Program-made: the position numbers and the translations under genes
DNA from: an uncultured Oscillospiraceae bacterium
GTDB lineage: Bacteria > Bacillota > Clostridia > Oscillospirales > Oscillospiraceae
NCBI GenBank assembly: GCA_900758315.1
Contig: CAAERF010000464.1
Location: 1 to 11,359, forward strand
Direction of reading: 5' to 3'
Length of the DNA: 11,359 bases
Shown: one piece after another, positions 1-9,378 of the stretch
Layout: each line of letters begins with the position of its first letter
How positions within the stretch are numbered: position 1 is the stretch's first letter
The notes under the pieces: model-generated
The model's database searches: none
Told to the model about the DNA's origin: nothing
The model's input: the letters and a program-made list of their open reading frames with translations, nothing else

Positions 1-198
<198 letters not shown>

Positions 199-1662
199 TT
201 ATACCTCCCGATTTACATAGCGGATGAAGCGGTCAAAAGCTGCCTCGCCATCCATATTTCTCTTATAGACACCAGCATGCTCCAGTACCTTGGCAAACAC
301 CTTGCCAACTTCCAGCTTCAGAATGCATGCGGTATTGTCCGTTGTAAACGTATGGGTTTCCTTTAACTGCTGAACCCACTTAGCGTGCTTCTCCAGCTCG
401 CCAGTAATGGGCTTGTCCATCAAAATGGCTTCTTCCAGGTCTGCCAGTTCCTGCTTCAGTCTGGAGGGCAGCACAGCCAGACCCATCACTTCGATCAGGC
501 CGATATTCTCCTTCTTGATATGATGCAGCTCTGCATGGGGATGGAATACGCCCAGAGGATGTTCCTCCGTGGTAATGTTGTTACGCAGGACCAGATCCAT
601 CTCGTAGTCCTCTCCCCTGCGGCGGGCAATGGGCGTGATGGTATTATGGGGTTCACCGTTGGTTTCCGCGAAGATAAAGGCATCTGCATCAGAATAACCG
701 CGCCAGGACTGCAGGATATGGTCTGCCAGATCCGCGATCCGCTGCTTGTCCGGGCAGGTCAGACGGATGACACTCATGGGCCACTTCACGATGCCTGCCT
801 TCACATCCTCAAAGCCATTGAAGACGATCTTACGCTCCACGGGGGACTTCTCCATGGGGAAGGTATAGCATCCACCCTGGAAATGCTCATGGCTCAGGAT
901 GCTGCCGCCCACGATGGGCAGGTCTGCATTACTGCCGATGAAATAGTGAGGGAAGATGGTGACGAAGTCCAGCAGCTTCTCGAAGGCTGCCTTATCGATT
1001 TTCATAGGAGTGTGCTCCGCATTAAATGCAATGCAGTGCTCGTTGTAATAGACATAGGGGCTGTACTGCAAGTACCAGGGTTTACCGCCAATGGTGATGG
1101 GAATGATCCGGTGGTTCTGCCGGGCGGGATGATTCATCCGGCCTGCATAGCCTTCGTTCTCAGCGCACAGCTGGCACTTGGGATATCCGGACTGAGGTGC
1201 CGCCTTGGCTGCGGCAATAGCCTTGGGGTCCTTTTCAGGCTTGCTCAGGTTGATGGTCACATCCAGCGTGCCGTAATCCGTCACAGTCTTCCAGCGCATA
1301 TCCTTCTGGATCCGGTAACGGCGGATGTAATCGGTATCCTGAGAGAACTTGTAAAACCAGTCTGTGGCAGTCTTGGGATTTTCCTCATACAGCGCTTCGA
1401 AGGTGCTGCGCACTTCTCTGGGAGGCGGGGTCAGGATTCCCATCAGTTTGGTATCATAAAGATCCCGGCTGGTGATATCATCGGAGATGATACCTCTATT
1501 CACTGCGTCATCCGTCAGATTCTTCAGGATCTGCTCCAGAGGCATGGGACGGACTTCTGCAGGTTCAAAACTATCCAGCTGCTGGGGAGTAAGCAGCTGG
1601 TTTATAATAAACGCCTTGTCGCAGGGCTCGATCAGTTTCCTGTCCAAGCCATACTGCACCAA
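199..1662 (-). CDS. galT: Galactose-1-phosphate uridylyltransferase, class II
   Basis: Cytoplasmic Leloir enzyme that exchanges UMP between UDP-glucose and galactose 1-phosphate. The 487 residues match the roughly 490-500 aa class II (Bacillus/Clostridium) GalT family, not the 350-aa E. coli type. Visible marks are the active-site stretch GGSILSHEHFQGG (about residues 252-264, with the HxH motif carrying the nucleophilic His), a CQLC pair near 163-166, and the FHPHAELHHIKKENIGLIEV block near the C-terminus. The start given is the first conventional codon, TTG at 1662. It lacks a nearby ribosome binding site. A good AAAGGAG (1699-1705) sits 9 bases before an in-frame ACG at 1687-1689, and the nine codons between add TNINENISA, which looks like a normal GalT N-terminus. 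True initiation may therefore be at ACG. The gene follows galK and abuts galE. Confidence 0.95.
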   Translation of the reverse strand: MVQYGLDRKLIEPCDKAFIINQLLTPQQLDSFEPAEVRPMPLEQILKNLTDDAVNRGIISDDITSRDLYDTKLMGILTPPPREVRSTFEALYEENPKTATDWFYKFSQDTDYIRRYRIQKDMRWKTVTDYGTLDVTINLSKPEKDPKAIAAAKAAPQSGYPKCQLCAENEGYAGRMNHPARQNHRIIPITIGGKPWYLQYSPYVYYNEHCIAFNAEHTPMKIDKAAFEKLLDFVTIFPHYFIGSNADLPIVGGSILSHEHFQGGCYTFPMEKSPVERKIVFNGFEDVKAGIVKWPMSVIRLTCPDKQRIADLADHILQSWRGYSDADAFIFAETNGEPHNTITPIARRRGEDYEMDLVLRNNITTEEHPLGVFHPHAELHHIKKENIGLIEVMGLAVLPSRLKQELADLEEAILMDKPITGELEKHAKWVQQLKETHTFTTDNTACILKLEVGKVFAKVLEHAGVYKRNMDGEAAFDRFIRYVNREV

Positions 1663-1719
1663 AGCGGAAATATTCTCATTGATGTTCGTATAAAAACACT
1701 CCTTTATTCTAAGGGTTGG

Positions 1720-1758
1720 CCGGACGAGTTGGAGTAGTCATCCTCCAACTCGTTCCGG
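1720..1758 (-). repeat. Strong intercistronic hairpin between galK and galT
   Basis: Arms 1720-1734 (CCGGACGAGTTGGAG) and 1743-1758 (CTCCAACTCGTTCCGG) pair over 15 bp with a single bulged base and an 8-base loop. In the minus-strand mRNA no U-run follows, so it is not a typical terminator. A stabilising or processing stem that sets the galK:galT ratio is a reasonable inference. No second copy was seen in the window. Confidence 0.75.
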
Positions 1759-1824
1759 AATGACTGAGGATCGTGTTATTTATCTAGTGAAATTCAGATA
1801 TGCTAAGTAGTTATATGCTCCGAA

Positions 1825-2958
1825 TTATTGGATTCGGATACCGCCATCGTTGCGGATATTCAGTACATGGCATTTTCCTTCACCAAGTACATTTTCAATT
1901 CCCTCTTTGAACTTAGGAAGCAGATCGAAAGGCACAAATGCCTGGACGGTTCCGGCAAAGCCACCGCCATGGACACGGTAAGCGCCTTTACCCTGTAAGA
2001 GTGTATCGCACAACGCCAGAGCCAGAGCCACTTCCTGCTTCATAATTGATCCGGAGGGATAGATGTTCTGCAGATACATCCAGGAGCTATGTCCGGACTG
2101 GCGAACGAGATGGAAGAATGCGTACAGGTCTTCATTGCGAAGGGCAGCAGCCTGAACCTCTACGCGCTTATTTTCCTGATAAACATGGATCGCCCGGAGA
2201 ATTGCCCGGTCAGAAACATGGTTTCTCAGTTTCGGAAGGGCTGCAAGGAAGTCTTCTTCAGGGATCTGACGGAGAACTTCTTTGCCGAAGAAATCACAGA
2301 CCTCTTTTAATTCGTAGGGAATCGCAGCGTATTCATCCGTCAGGTCTGCGTGATCCGCGCCACTGTCGATGATGCACAGGGCGTAGCCAGCTTTGGCAAG
2401 GTCAAAATTGATTTTCTCAATTACAGGATTTTCAGGATTCTCGAAGTCGATGTAAACCAGACCGCCAACGCTGGATGCCATCTGATCCATCAGGCCACAG
2501 GGTTTGCCGAAGTAGACATTTTCTGCATACTGCCCAATTTGAGCGATTTCAACAGCGGTCAGCTTCTTGTCGAAGAACAGCTCATTCAGGATGGTACCGA
2601 ACAGAACCTCAAAGGCTGCAGAGGAGCTGAGACCGCTGCCGGGAAGGACTGTAGAGTTTACTACCGCATCAAAGCCTTCCAGCTTGGCACCTCTCTGGAC
2701 AAAGCTGGAAGCAACACCACGGATCAGCGCGGCGGTGGTGTTCTTTTCTTCCTCATGGACGGACAGGTCATCCAGGTTTACTTTAATGGTGGGATAGCCT
2801 TCAGACTGGACCCAGATATTGTTGGCGCCATTCAGCCGGACATCGGCCACGGTTTCCAGATTCACCGCGGCTGCGAGAACGCAGCCGCATTGGTGATCGG
2901 TATGGTTTCCACTGATTTCCGTTCTGCCAGGAGCGGAGAATACATAGTGTTTTTCCAT
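1825..2958 (-). CDS. galK: Galactokinase (GHMP kinase family)
   Basis: Phosphorylates galactose with ATP to galactose 1-phosphate, the entry step of the Leloir pathway, in the cytoplasm. At 377 aa it has the normal family length. The three GHMP/galactokinase motifs are present: the galactose-binding signature GRTEISGNHTDHQ (residues 11-23, with E14 and D21 placed as expected), the ATP-binding loop LPGSGLSSSAA (105-115), and the C-terminal RVHGGGFAG (328-336). PCGLMDQ (152-159) carries the likely catalytic Asp158. The ATG at 2958 follows AAAGGA at about 10 bases. The gene lies 30 bases downstream of the transporter gene and is separated from galT by a long hairpin-bearing gap of about 135 bases. 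It is clearly part of the lacZ-led operon. Confidence 0.97.
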   Translation of the reverse strand: MEKHYVFSAPGRTEISGNHTDHQCGCVLAAAVNLETVADVRLNGANNIWVQSEGYPTIKVNLDDLSVHEEEKNTTAALIRGVASSFVQRGAKLEGFDAVVNSTVLPGSGLSSSAAFEVLFGTILNELFFDKKLTAVEIAQIGQYAENVYFGKPCGLMDQMASSVGGLVYIDFENPENPVIEKINFDLAKAGYALCIIDSGADHADLTDEYAAIPYELKEVCDFFGKEVLRQIPEEDFLAALPKLRNHVSDRAILRAIHVYQENKRVEVQAAALRNEDLYAFFHLVRQSGHSSWMYLQNIYPSGSIMKQEVALALALCDTLLQGKGAYRVHGGGFAGTVQAFVPFDLLPKFKEGIENVLGEGKCHVLNIRNDGGIRIQ

Positions 2959-2988
2959 AGGATTAAATTCCTTTTCGAAAGATTTTTC

Positions 2989-4356
2989 TTATGCCTTGCG
3001 GGAAGCCAGCAGAGCCTGTTTTGCCTTTTCAACATTCAGCTTGGTCAGCAGGAAGGTGACCAGTGCACAGAAGATTGCGGGCAGCCACAGGTACATAACA
3101 TTCAGCATGGTAATCACGGAGTCAGGCTGAACAGCGGCGCCGCCTTCAATGAATCCTGCGGCAGCCAGCAGCCAGCCGGAGATTGCGGTACCCAGGCCAC
3201 CGCCGATCTTAACACCCAGAGAGGTGCAGGAGTACATGGTGCCGTCGATACGCTTGCCAGTGGTCAGATAGGTGTAGTCAGAAGCAGAAGCGATAACCGC
3301 ATTCAGGTCGCCCTGCAGGGGGCACATACCCAGGGAAGCCACAGCGGTGAAAACCAGCATCATGGGGACACTGCCCATGTAAGCAGCCACGATCACCAGG
3401 ATTCTTGCAACGGTAGCCAGAGCGTAGCCGCTATAGTTGATCTTGTACATGCCGCCCAGCTTTGCAACCAAAGTGGGCACCAGCAGCAGGCCGATGATCA
3501 TGGGGATGTTCAGTGCAGCGGCGAACTTGCCCATCAGGTTTGCATCTTTCAAAACATAGGTCATGTAGTAGGTACCAACACCGGTAAAGGCGGTGTACAG
3601 CTGAGTCAGCAGATAAACGCCCAGGATCAGCAGATAGAACTTGTTCTTGACCAGCAGACCGGCTGCCTCACGCAGGGTGTACTTCTCAGCGGGAGCGGAG
3701 GTGTCCTTCTTGGTTTCGTTTTCGTCCTCGGGCAGCTCCTTCAGGGACAGGACAGAGATGGTGTTGGAGATGATACCGATGACGACATAGATCAGAGCGA
3801 CGATTCGCCATGCGGCGGCATCATTACCGAAGTGTGCAACAAGACCGAAGGTAACAGCCTGGATGATGGTGCTGGTGGTGAATGCGAAGACGAAGCGGAG
3901 GGAACCCAGCTGAACACGCTCGTTTTCATTCTTGGTAACCAGAGCGGTCAGTGCGGAGTAAGCGATGTTGTTTGCGGTGTAGAAGCCGGCATTCAGCATC
4001 ACGTAGAAGATGAAGAAGAAGGCGTACTGTGCGGTCTTGCCCCAGGAAGTGGGAATGGCGAAGATTGCGAACAAGCAGACACCGCAGCCCAGGTAAGGCC
4101 ACAGCATCCAGGGACGGGCCTTACCCATTTTGGTGTGGGTCTTATCGATCAGGGAGCCGAAAATCACATCAGAGATGCCGTCGAAGATCTTGGCAAATGC
4201 CATCAGGGTGCCGATAATGCCGGGGTTCAGTCCGATGGTGTCGGACAGGTAGATCATAACGAAGAAGGTCAGGAACGCATACACCACATTACCTGCAATG
4301 TCGCCGGAGCCGTAGCCGATCTTGTTATACCACTTCAGATATCTCTTTTCGTTCAT
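2989..4356 (-). CDS. GPH-family (MFS superfamily) lactose/galactoside:cation symporter
   Basis: A 455-residue polytopic membrane protein with about 12 hydrophobic segments. It carries the glycoside-pentoside-hexuronide signature early in the chain: the KIGYGSGD start, then AKIFDGISDVIFGSLID (about 55-71) and GKARPW (about 77-82). Members such as LacS, MelB and XylP import sugars with H+ or Na+. The position between lacZ and galK makes lactose the likely substrate. Unlike streptococcal LacS, the chain ends shortly after the last membrane segment (KLNVEKAKQALLASRKA) and has no C-terminal IIA-like domain, so PTS-mediated control through that domain is not expected. The ATG follows a clear AAGGAG. 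Family assignment is firm; the substrate is inferred from context, so no gene symbol is given. Confidence 0.92.
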   Translation of the reverse strand: MNEKRYLKWYNKIGYGSGDIAGNVVYAFLTFFVMIYLSDTIGLNPGIIGTLMAFAKIFDGISDVIFGSLIDKTHTKMGKARPWMLWPYLGCGVCLFAIFAIPTSWGKTAQYAFFFIFYVMLNAGFYTANNIAYSALTALVTKNENERVQLGSLRFVFAFTTSTIIQAVTFGLVAHFGNDAAAWRIVALIYVVIGIISNTISVLSLKELPEDENETKKDTSAPAEKYTLREAAGLLVKNKFYLLILGVYLLTQLYTAFTGVGTYYMTYVLKDANLMGKFAAALNIPMIIGLLLVPTLVAKLGGMYKINYSGYALATVARILVIVAAYMGSVPMMLVFTAVASLGMCPLQGDLNAVIASASDYTYLTTGKRIDGTMYSCTSLGVKIGGGLGTAISGWLLAAAGFIEGGAAVQPDSVITMLNVMYLWLPAIFCALVTFLLTKLNVEKAKQALLASRKA

Positions 4357-4392
4357 AATTATTCTCCTTAATATATTTTGTTTGTTTCATTT

Positions 4393-4414
4393 TGGGTGGG
4401 GTTTCCCCCACCCA
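4393..4414 (-). repeat. Intercistronic hairpin between lacZ and the transporter gene
   Basis: Arms 4393-4401 (TGGGTGGGG) and 4406-4414 (CCCCACCCA) pair perfectly over 9 bp with a 4-base loop, just after the lacZ stop. In the mRNA direction (minus) the following bases are AAAATGAAACAAAC, not a U-run. Full termination is unlikely. Partial attenuation or protection of the lacZ message 3' end would fit the expectation of more LacZ than downstream products. Confidence 0.65.
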
Positions 4415-4420
4415 CATTTC

Positions 4421-7519
<3,099 letters not shown>

Positions 7520-7534
7520 TTAACTTCTGGCTGT

Positions 7535-7563
7535 ATTATAGAAATAATTTGCAAAAAAATGAA
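7535..7563 (-). promoter_or_regulatory. Promoter of the lac/gal operon
   Basis: On the minus strand a perfect TATAAT lies at 7535-7540. Seventeen bases upstream the -35 position (7558-7563) reads TTCATT, a poor match to TTGACA. Transcription would begin near 7528, leaving a leader of about 40 bases before the lacZ ATG. A perfect -10 with a weak -35 is the pattern of an activator-dependent promoter and fits control by the divergent AraC-type protein. Confidence 0.65.
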
Positions 7564-7578
7564 TAAACTAGAATGGAC

Positions 7579-7620
7579 AAAACCTACACAAAATGATACT
7601 ATGTAGAAAAGTGTAGTTTT
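7579..7620. promoter_or_regulatory. Candidate operator of the AraC-type regulator
   Basis: AAAACCTACAC (7579-7589) and GTGTAGTTTT (7611-7620) form an inverted repeat. A third related half-site, TGTAG at 7602-7606, lies exactly 10 bp from TGTAG at 7612-7616, so two half-sites are on the same helix face. The block falls about 50 to 90 bases upstream of the predicted lacZ transcription start, a usual place for AraC-family activator sites. Which repeats bind protein is inference. Confidence 0.45.
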
Positions 7621-7673
7621 CAGTTTCCCTTGTTTTTCCATGTTTTCCGAACAATATCCATGCTCACAAGCAT

Positions 7674-7707
7674 ATTGTACAAAAACAGAATAGGAAGATT
7701 GTACAAT
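7674..7707. promoter_or_regulatory. Twin ATTGTACAA palindromes over the regulator start
   Basis: ATTGTACAA occurs at 7674-7682 and, as the full palindrome ATTGTACAAT, at 7698-7707, where it overlaps the regulator ATG (7706-7708). The centres are about 24 bp apart. They flank the AGGAAG ribosome binding site (7692-7697). An autoregulatory or other repressor site is possible; the binding protein is unknown. Confidence 0.35.
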
Positions 7708-8587
7708 GTATATAAACTCCGGTTACCTGAATAATTCCAGATTGCCTTTCAAGGACAAATCCAAGCCTCTCATTGTGGGCAGCTGCGGTACATACCGCCT
7801 GCGCACCAAAGAGCGACTGCCCACCTGGCGTCCCAGAGGCCGTTTGGACTATCAGTTACTGTATGTGGCTTCCGGTAAGACTGTCTTCTATTTTAATGGA
7901 GAACCAAAAGAGGTTGCCGCAGGACACATGATACTTTTCCATCCCCGCCAGGAACAGCATTATGAATACTTTGCGGTGGATCGCCCGGAAGTTTATTGGG
8001 TACACTTTACCGGCTCTGATGTTAGAAACATCCTGAGACATTATGATATTCCTCTCGACCGCAATGTAATCTACTCCGGTTCCTCTGCTACCTATGCTTA
8101 TTTGTTCAAGGAAATGATCAATGAGCTGCAAACCTGCCGGACCGGATATCAGGAACTTTTGGAAATGTATCTGCGCCAGATTTTCCTGCTGGTGCAGCGC
8201 AGCTGGGAAGAACGGAAACCCACTGTCAGTTCTTACCTGCAGGAAGAAATTGATTATGCCCGGAAGTATTTTAACGAGCATTACAACGAAGATATCAGTA
8301 TCGAGGAATATGCTCAGTCCAGAGGAATGAGTGTCAGTTGGTTCCTACGGAATTTCAAGCAAATGACTATGAAATCTCCCATGCAGTACATACTGGCCAT
8401 TCGAATCAATAACGCTGTCAGCCTTCTGGAAACCACGGACTACAATGTGACAGAAATATCCACTATTGTCGGTTATGAGAATCCTCTTTATTTCAGCCGT
8501 ATTTTCAAGAAGCAGAAAGGTGTTTCCCCTTCTGAGTACCGTAAAATGCTTCAGGGAGAAGCAATAGCCAACAGTTCCAATGAATAA
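7706..8587 (+). CDS. AraC/XylS-family transcriptional regulator of the lac/gal operon
   Basis: A 293-residue DNA-binding regulator transcribed divergently from lacZ. The N-terminal half (about 35-150) has the cupin-like AraC ligand-binding pattern, with LDYQLLYVASGKTVFYFNGE, AAGHMILFHP and YWVHFTG. The C-terminal 100 residues contain the paired helix-turn-helix domain: YFNEHYNEDISIEEYAQ with WFLRNFKQ (first HTH), then TEISTIVGYENPLYFSRIFK (second HTH) and the family's closing VSPSEYRK. Such proteins usually activate sugar-use operons on binding a sugar. Lactose, allolactose or galactose is the obvious candidate here, by inference. The ATG at 7706 has AGGAAG 8 bases upstream. A strong terminator follows the TAA. 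Confidence 0.93.
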   Translation: MYINSGYLNNSRLPFKDKSKPLIVGSCGTYRLRTKERLPTWRPRGRLDYQLLYVASGKTVFYFNGEPKEVAAGHMILFHPRQEQHYEYFAVDRPEVYWVHFTGSDVRNILRHYDIPLDRNVIYSGSSATYAYLFKEMINELQTCRTGYQELLEMYLRQIFLLVQRSWEERKPTVSSYLQEEIDYARKYFNEHYNEDISIEEYAQSRGMSVSWFLRNFKQMTMKSPMQYILAIRINNAVSLLETTDYNVTEISTIVGYENPLYFSRIFKKQKGVSPSEYRKMLQGEAIANSSNE

Positions 8588-8599
8588 AACACTTATACA

Positions 8600-8643
8600 A
8601 ATGCAAAACGACGGTCTGACTTTACAGACCGTCGTTTTGCATT
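8600..8643 (+). terminator. Rho-independent terminator after the AraC-type gene
   Basis: A perfect 19-bp stem, arms 8600-8618 and 8625-8643, with a 6-base loop ACTTTA. The GC-rich core ACGACGGTCTG/CAGACCGTCGT is followed by TTTT within the outer stem on both strands, so it could act in either direction. It isolates the regulator from the sortase-like gene downstream. Confidence 0.85.
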
Positions 8644-8728
8644 GGAATATTGAAAGAAGGAGAAATAATTGTACTGTTTTAATAAGGGATGTTATCTTGT
8701 TTTCAGTTTAGAACAAGGAGATGACTCC

Positions 8729-8956
8729 ATGAACACTCTACGGCGCATAGCCATCCTTTTCTTTGGCGTTATCTTTACGGTCACCCTGTTTATGTTGGTC
8801 CGCATTCTGGTGCAGGGCAGGCAGGAGCAGGCTGCTTTTGATCGGCTCTCAGCCGCCCTGGAGCAGCCGGAGAGCGCAGACGGACAGAACCCAGAGCAAT
8901 CCCATTATGAGGCTCTGAAAGCGCAAAACCCGGACTTTTTCGGGTGGATTTCCATA
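8729..8956 (+). pseudogene. Class B sortase-like gene, 5' fragment
   Basis: The first 76 or so codons from ATG 8729 (AAGGAG 8 bases upstream) encode a short cytoplasmic start, one membrane segment (about residues 7-27, IAILFFGVIFTVTLFMLVRI), a charged linker, and YEALKAQNPDFFGWISI. That last stretch is typical of class B sortases just before the catalytic beta-barrel, where IxGTxIDYPV would normally follow. Sortases of this class anchor or link proteins on the Gram-positive cell surface. Instead the frame runs into unrelated VNHAERMTLF residues and stops at 9031. The catalytic His, Cys and Arg are all missing. The fragment ends where an integrative-element-like region begins, so it is probably a gene split by insertion. 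The in-frame upstream TTG at 8669 is not favoured because it has no fitting ribosome binding site. Confidence 0.65.
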
Positions 8957-9004
8957 GTGAATCACGCAGAGAGAATGACATTGTTTTCCATATTTTCCCA
9001 TAAC

Positions 9005-9062
9005 TCGACAAGTTTTGCAATCAATATATAGTATGATTTAGTTATAAGATAACACTATATAT
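9005..9062 (+). promoter_or_regulatory. Candidate promoter and inverted repeat near the element left end
   Basis: TCGACA (9005-9010), a 16-base spacer and TATAGT (9027-9032) make a plausible vegetative promoter reading into the leader. The -10 box lies in the left arm of an inverted repeat, ATATATAGT (9024-9032) with ACTATATAT (9054-9062). A smaller palindrome, GTTAT-AAG-ATAAC (9041-9053), sits inside. The repeats could be a repressor operator or recombination-protein sites. Confidence 0.35.
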
Positions 9063-9112
9063 AGCTGTGTGGGTCAAAATAAACACGACTTGACGAGGAA
9101 GGAAGGGGAAGA

Positions 9113-9163
9113 ATGGTTAAGGCAAGTAGCACAGCAACTTGTTCCTCTAGCGTGATGAGCTGA
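9113..9163 (+). CDS. Possible leader peptide (16 codons)
   Basis: ATG 9113 to TGA 9163 encodes MVKASSTATCSSSVMS. A purine-rich AGGAAGGAAGGGGAAGA tract immediately upstream would serve as a strong ribosome binding site. The peptide is rich in Ser, Thr and Ala. It ends 2 bases before a hairpin (9166-9195) and about 55 bases before a large terminator-like stem (9220-9299). This is the layout of a translational or transcriptional attenuator. No family match is recognised and translation is unproven. Confidence 0.4.
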   Translation: MVKASSTATCSSSVMS

Positions 9164-9165
9164 GC

Positions 9166-9195
9166 AGGGGGCATCTGAGAAAGCAGATTGCCCCT
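9166..9195 (+). promoter_or_regulatory. Leader hairpin after the small ORF
   Basis: AGGGGGCATCTG (9166-9177) pairs with CAGATTGCCCCT (9184-9195), about 11 bp with one slipped position and a 6-base loop. No U-run follows, so it is more likely a regulatory or pause hairpin than a terminator. Confidence 0.5.
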
Positions 9196-9219
9196 AATTT
9201 CATTTCGACAACATTCTAC

Positions 9220-9310
9220 GACCTCTTACAAAATACCACCAAATATCCCATAATTTTCCATTACGTTGGAATCGGGAAATGGTCGGTTTGTAAGAGGTCT
9301 TTTTTCTTTT
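9220..9310 (+). terminator. Large terminator-like stem upstream of the sigma-like gene
   Basis: GACCTCTTACAAA (9220-9232) and TTTGTAAGAGGTC (9287-9299) pair perfectly over 13 bp. Further imperfect pairing inside (ACCACC with GGTCGGT, and CCAAAT/TCCC with GGGA/ATGG) extends the stem. It is followed directly by a long T-tract from 9300, the hallmark of rho-independent termination. It lies within the mRNA leader of the sigma-like gene, so readthrough or antitermination would be needed for expression from the upstream promoter. Confidence 0.7.
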
Positions 9311-9336
9311 TTATCTGGCCCAGGGCACCACCGGTT

Positions 9337-9374
9337 ACCTCCGCATTTTGATGAAAGCCAAAATCGACGGAGGT
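9337..9374 (+). promoter_or_regulatory. Hairpin that hides the ribosome binding site of the sigma-like gene
   Basis: ACCTCCG (9337-9343) pairs with CGGAGGT (9368-9374), and ATTTTG (9345-9350) pairs with CAAAAT (9359-9364). The GGAGG at 9369-9373 is the ribosome binding site for ATG 9379, so this fold would block translation until opened. Confidence 0.55.
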
Positions 9375-9378
9375 GCTT

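Noticed and set aside
385..4371. Long plus-strand frames opposite galT, galK and the transporter gene (385-1737 and 2350-4371)
   Set aside because: They are antisense to genes with clear catalytic or family motifs, have low-complexity Gln/Gly/His-rich compositions and lack matching ribosome binding sites.
4393..4414. Calling the lacZ-transporter hairpin a terminator
   Set aside because: No T-run follows on either strand, and the transporter gene downstream seems to belong to the same operon.
8669..8728. Upstream TTG start (8669) for the sortase-like gene
   Set aside because: ATG 8729 has AAGGAG at ideal spacing, and the extra residues upstream do not fit a sortase N-terminus.
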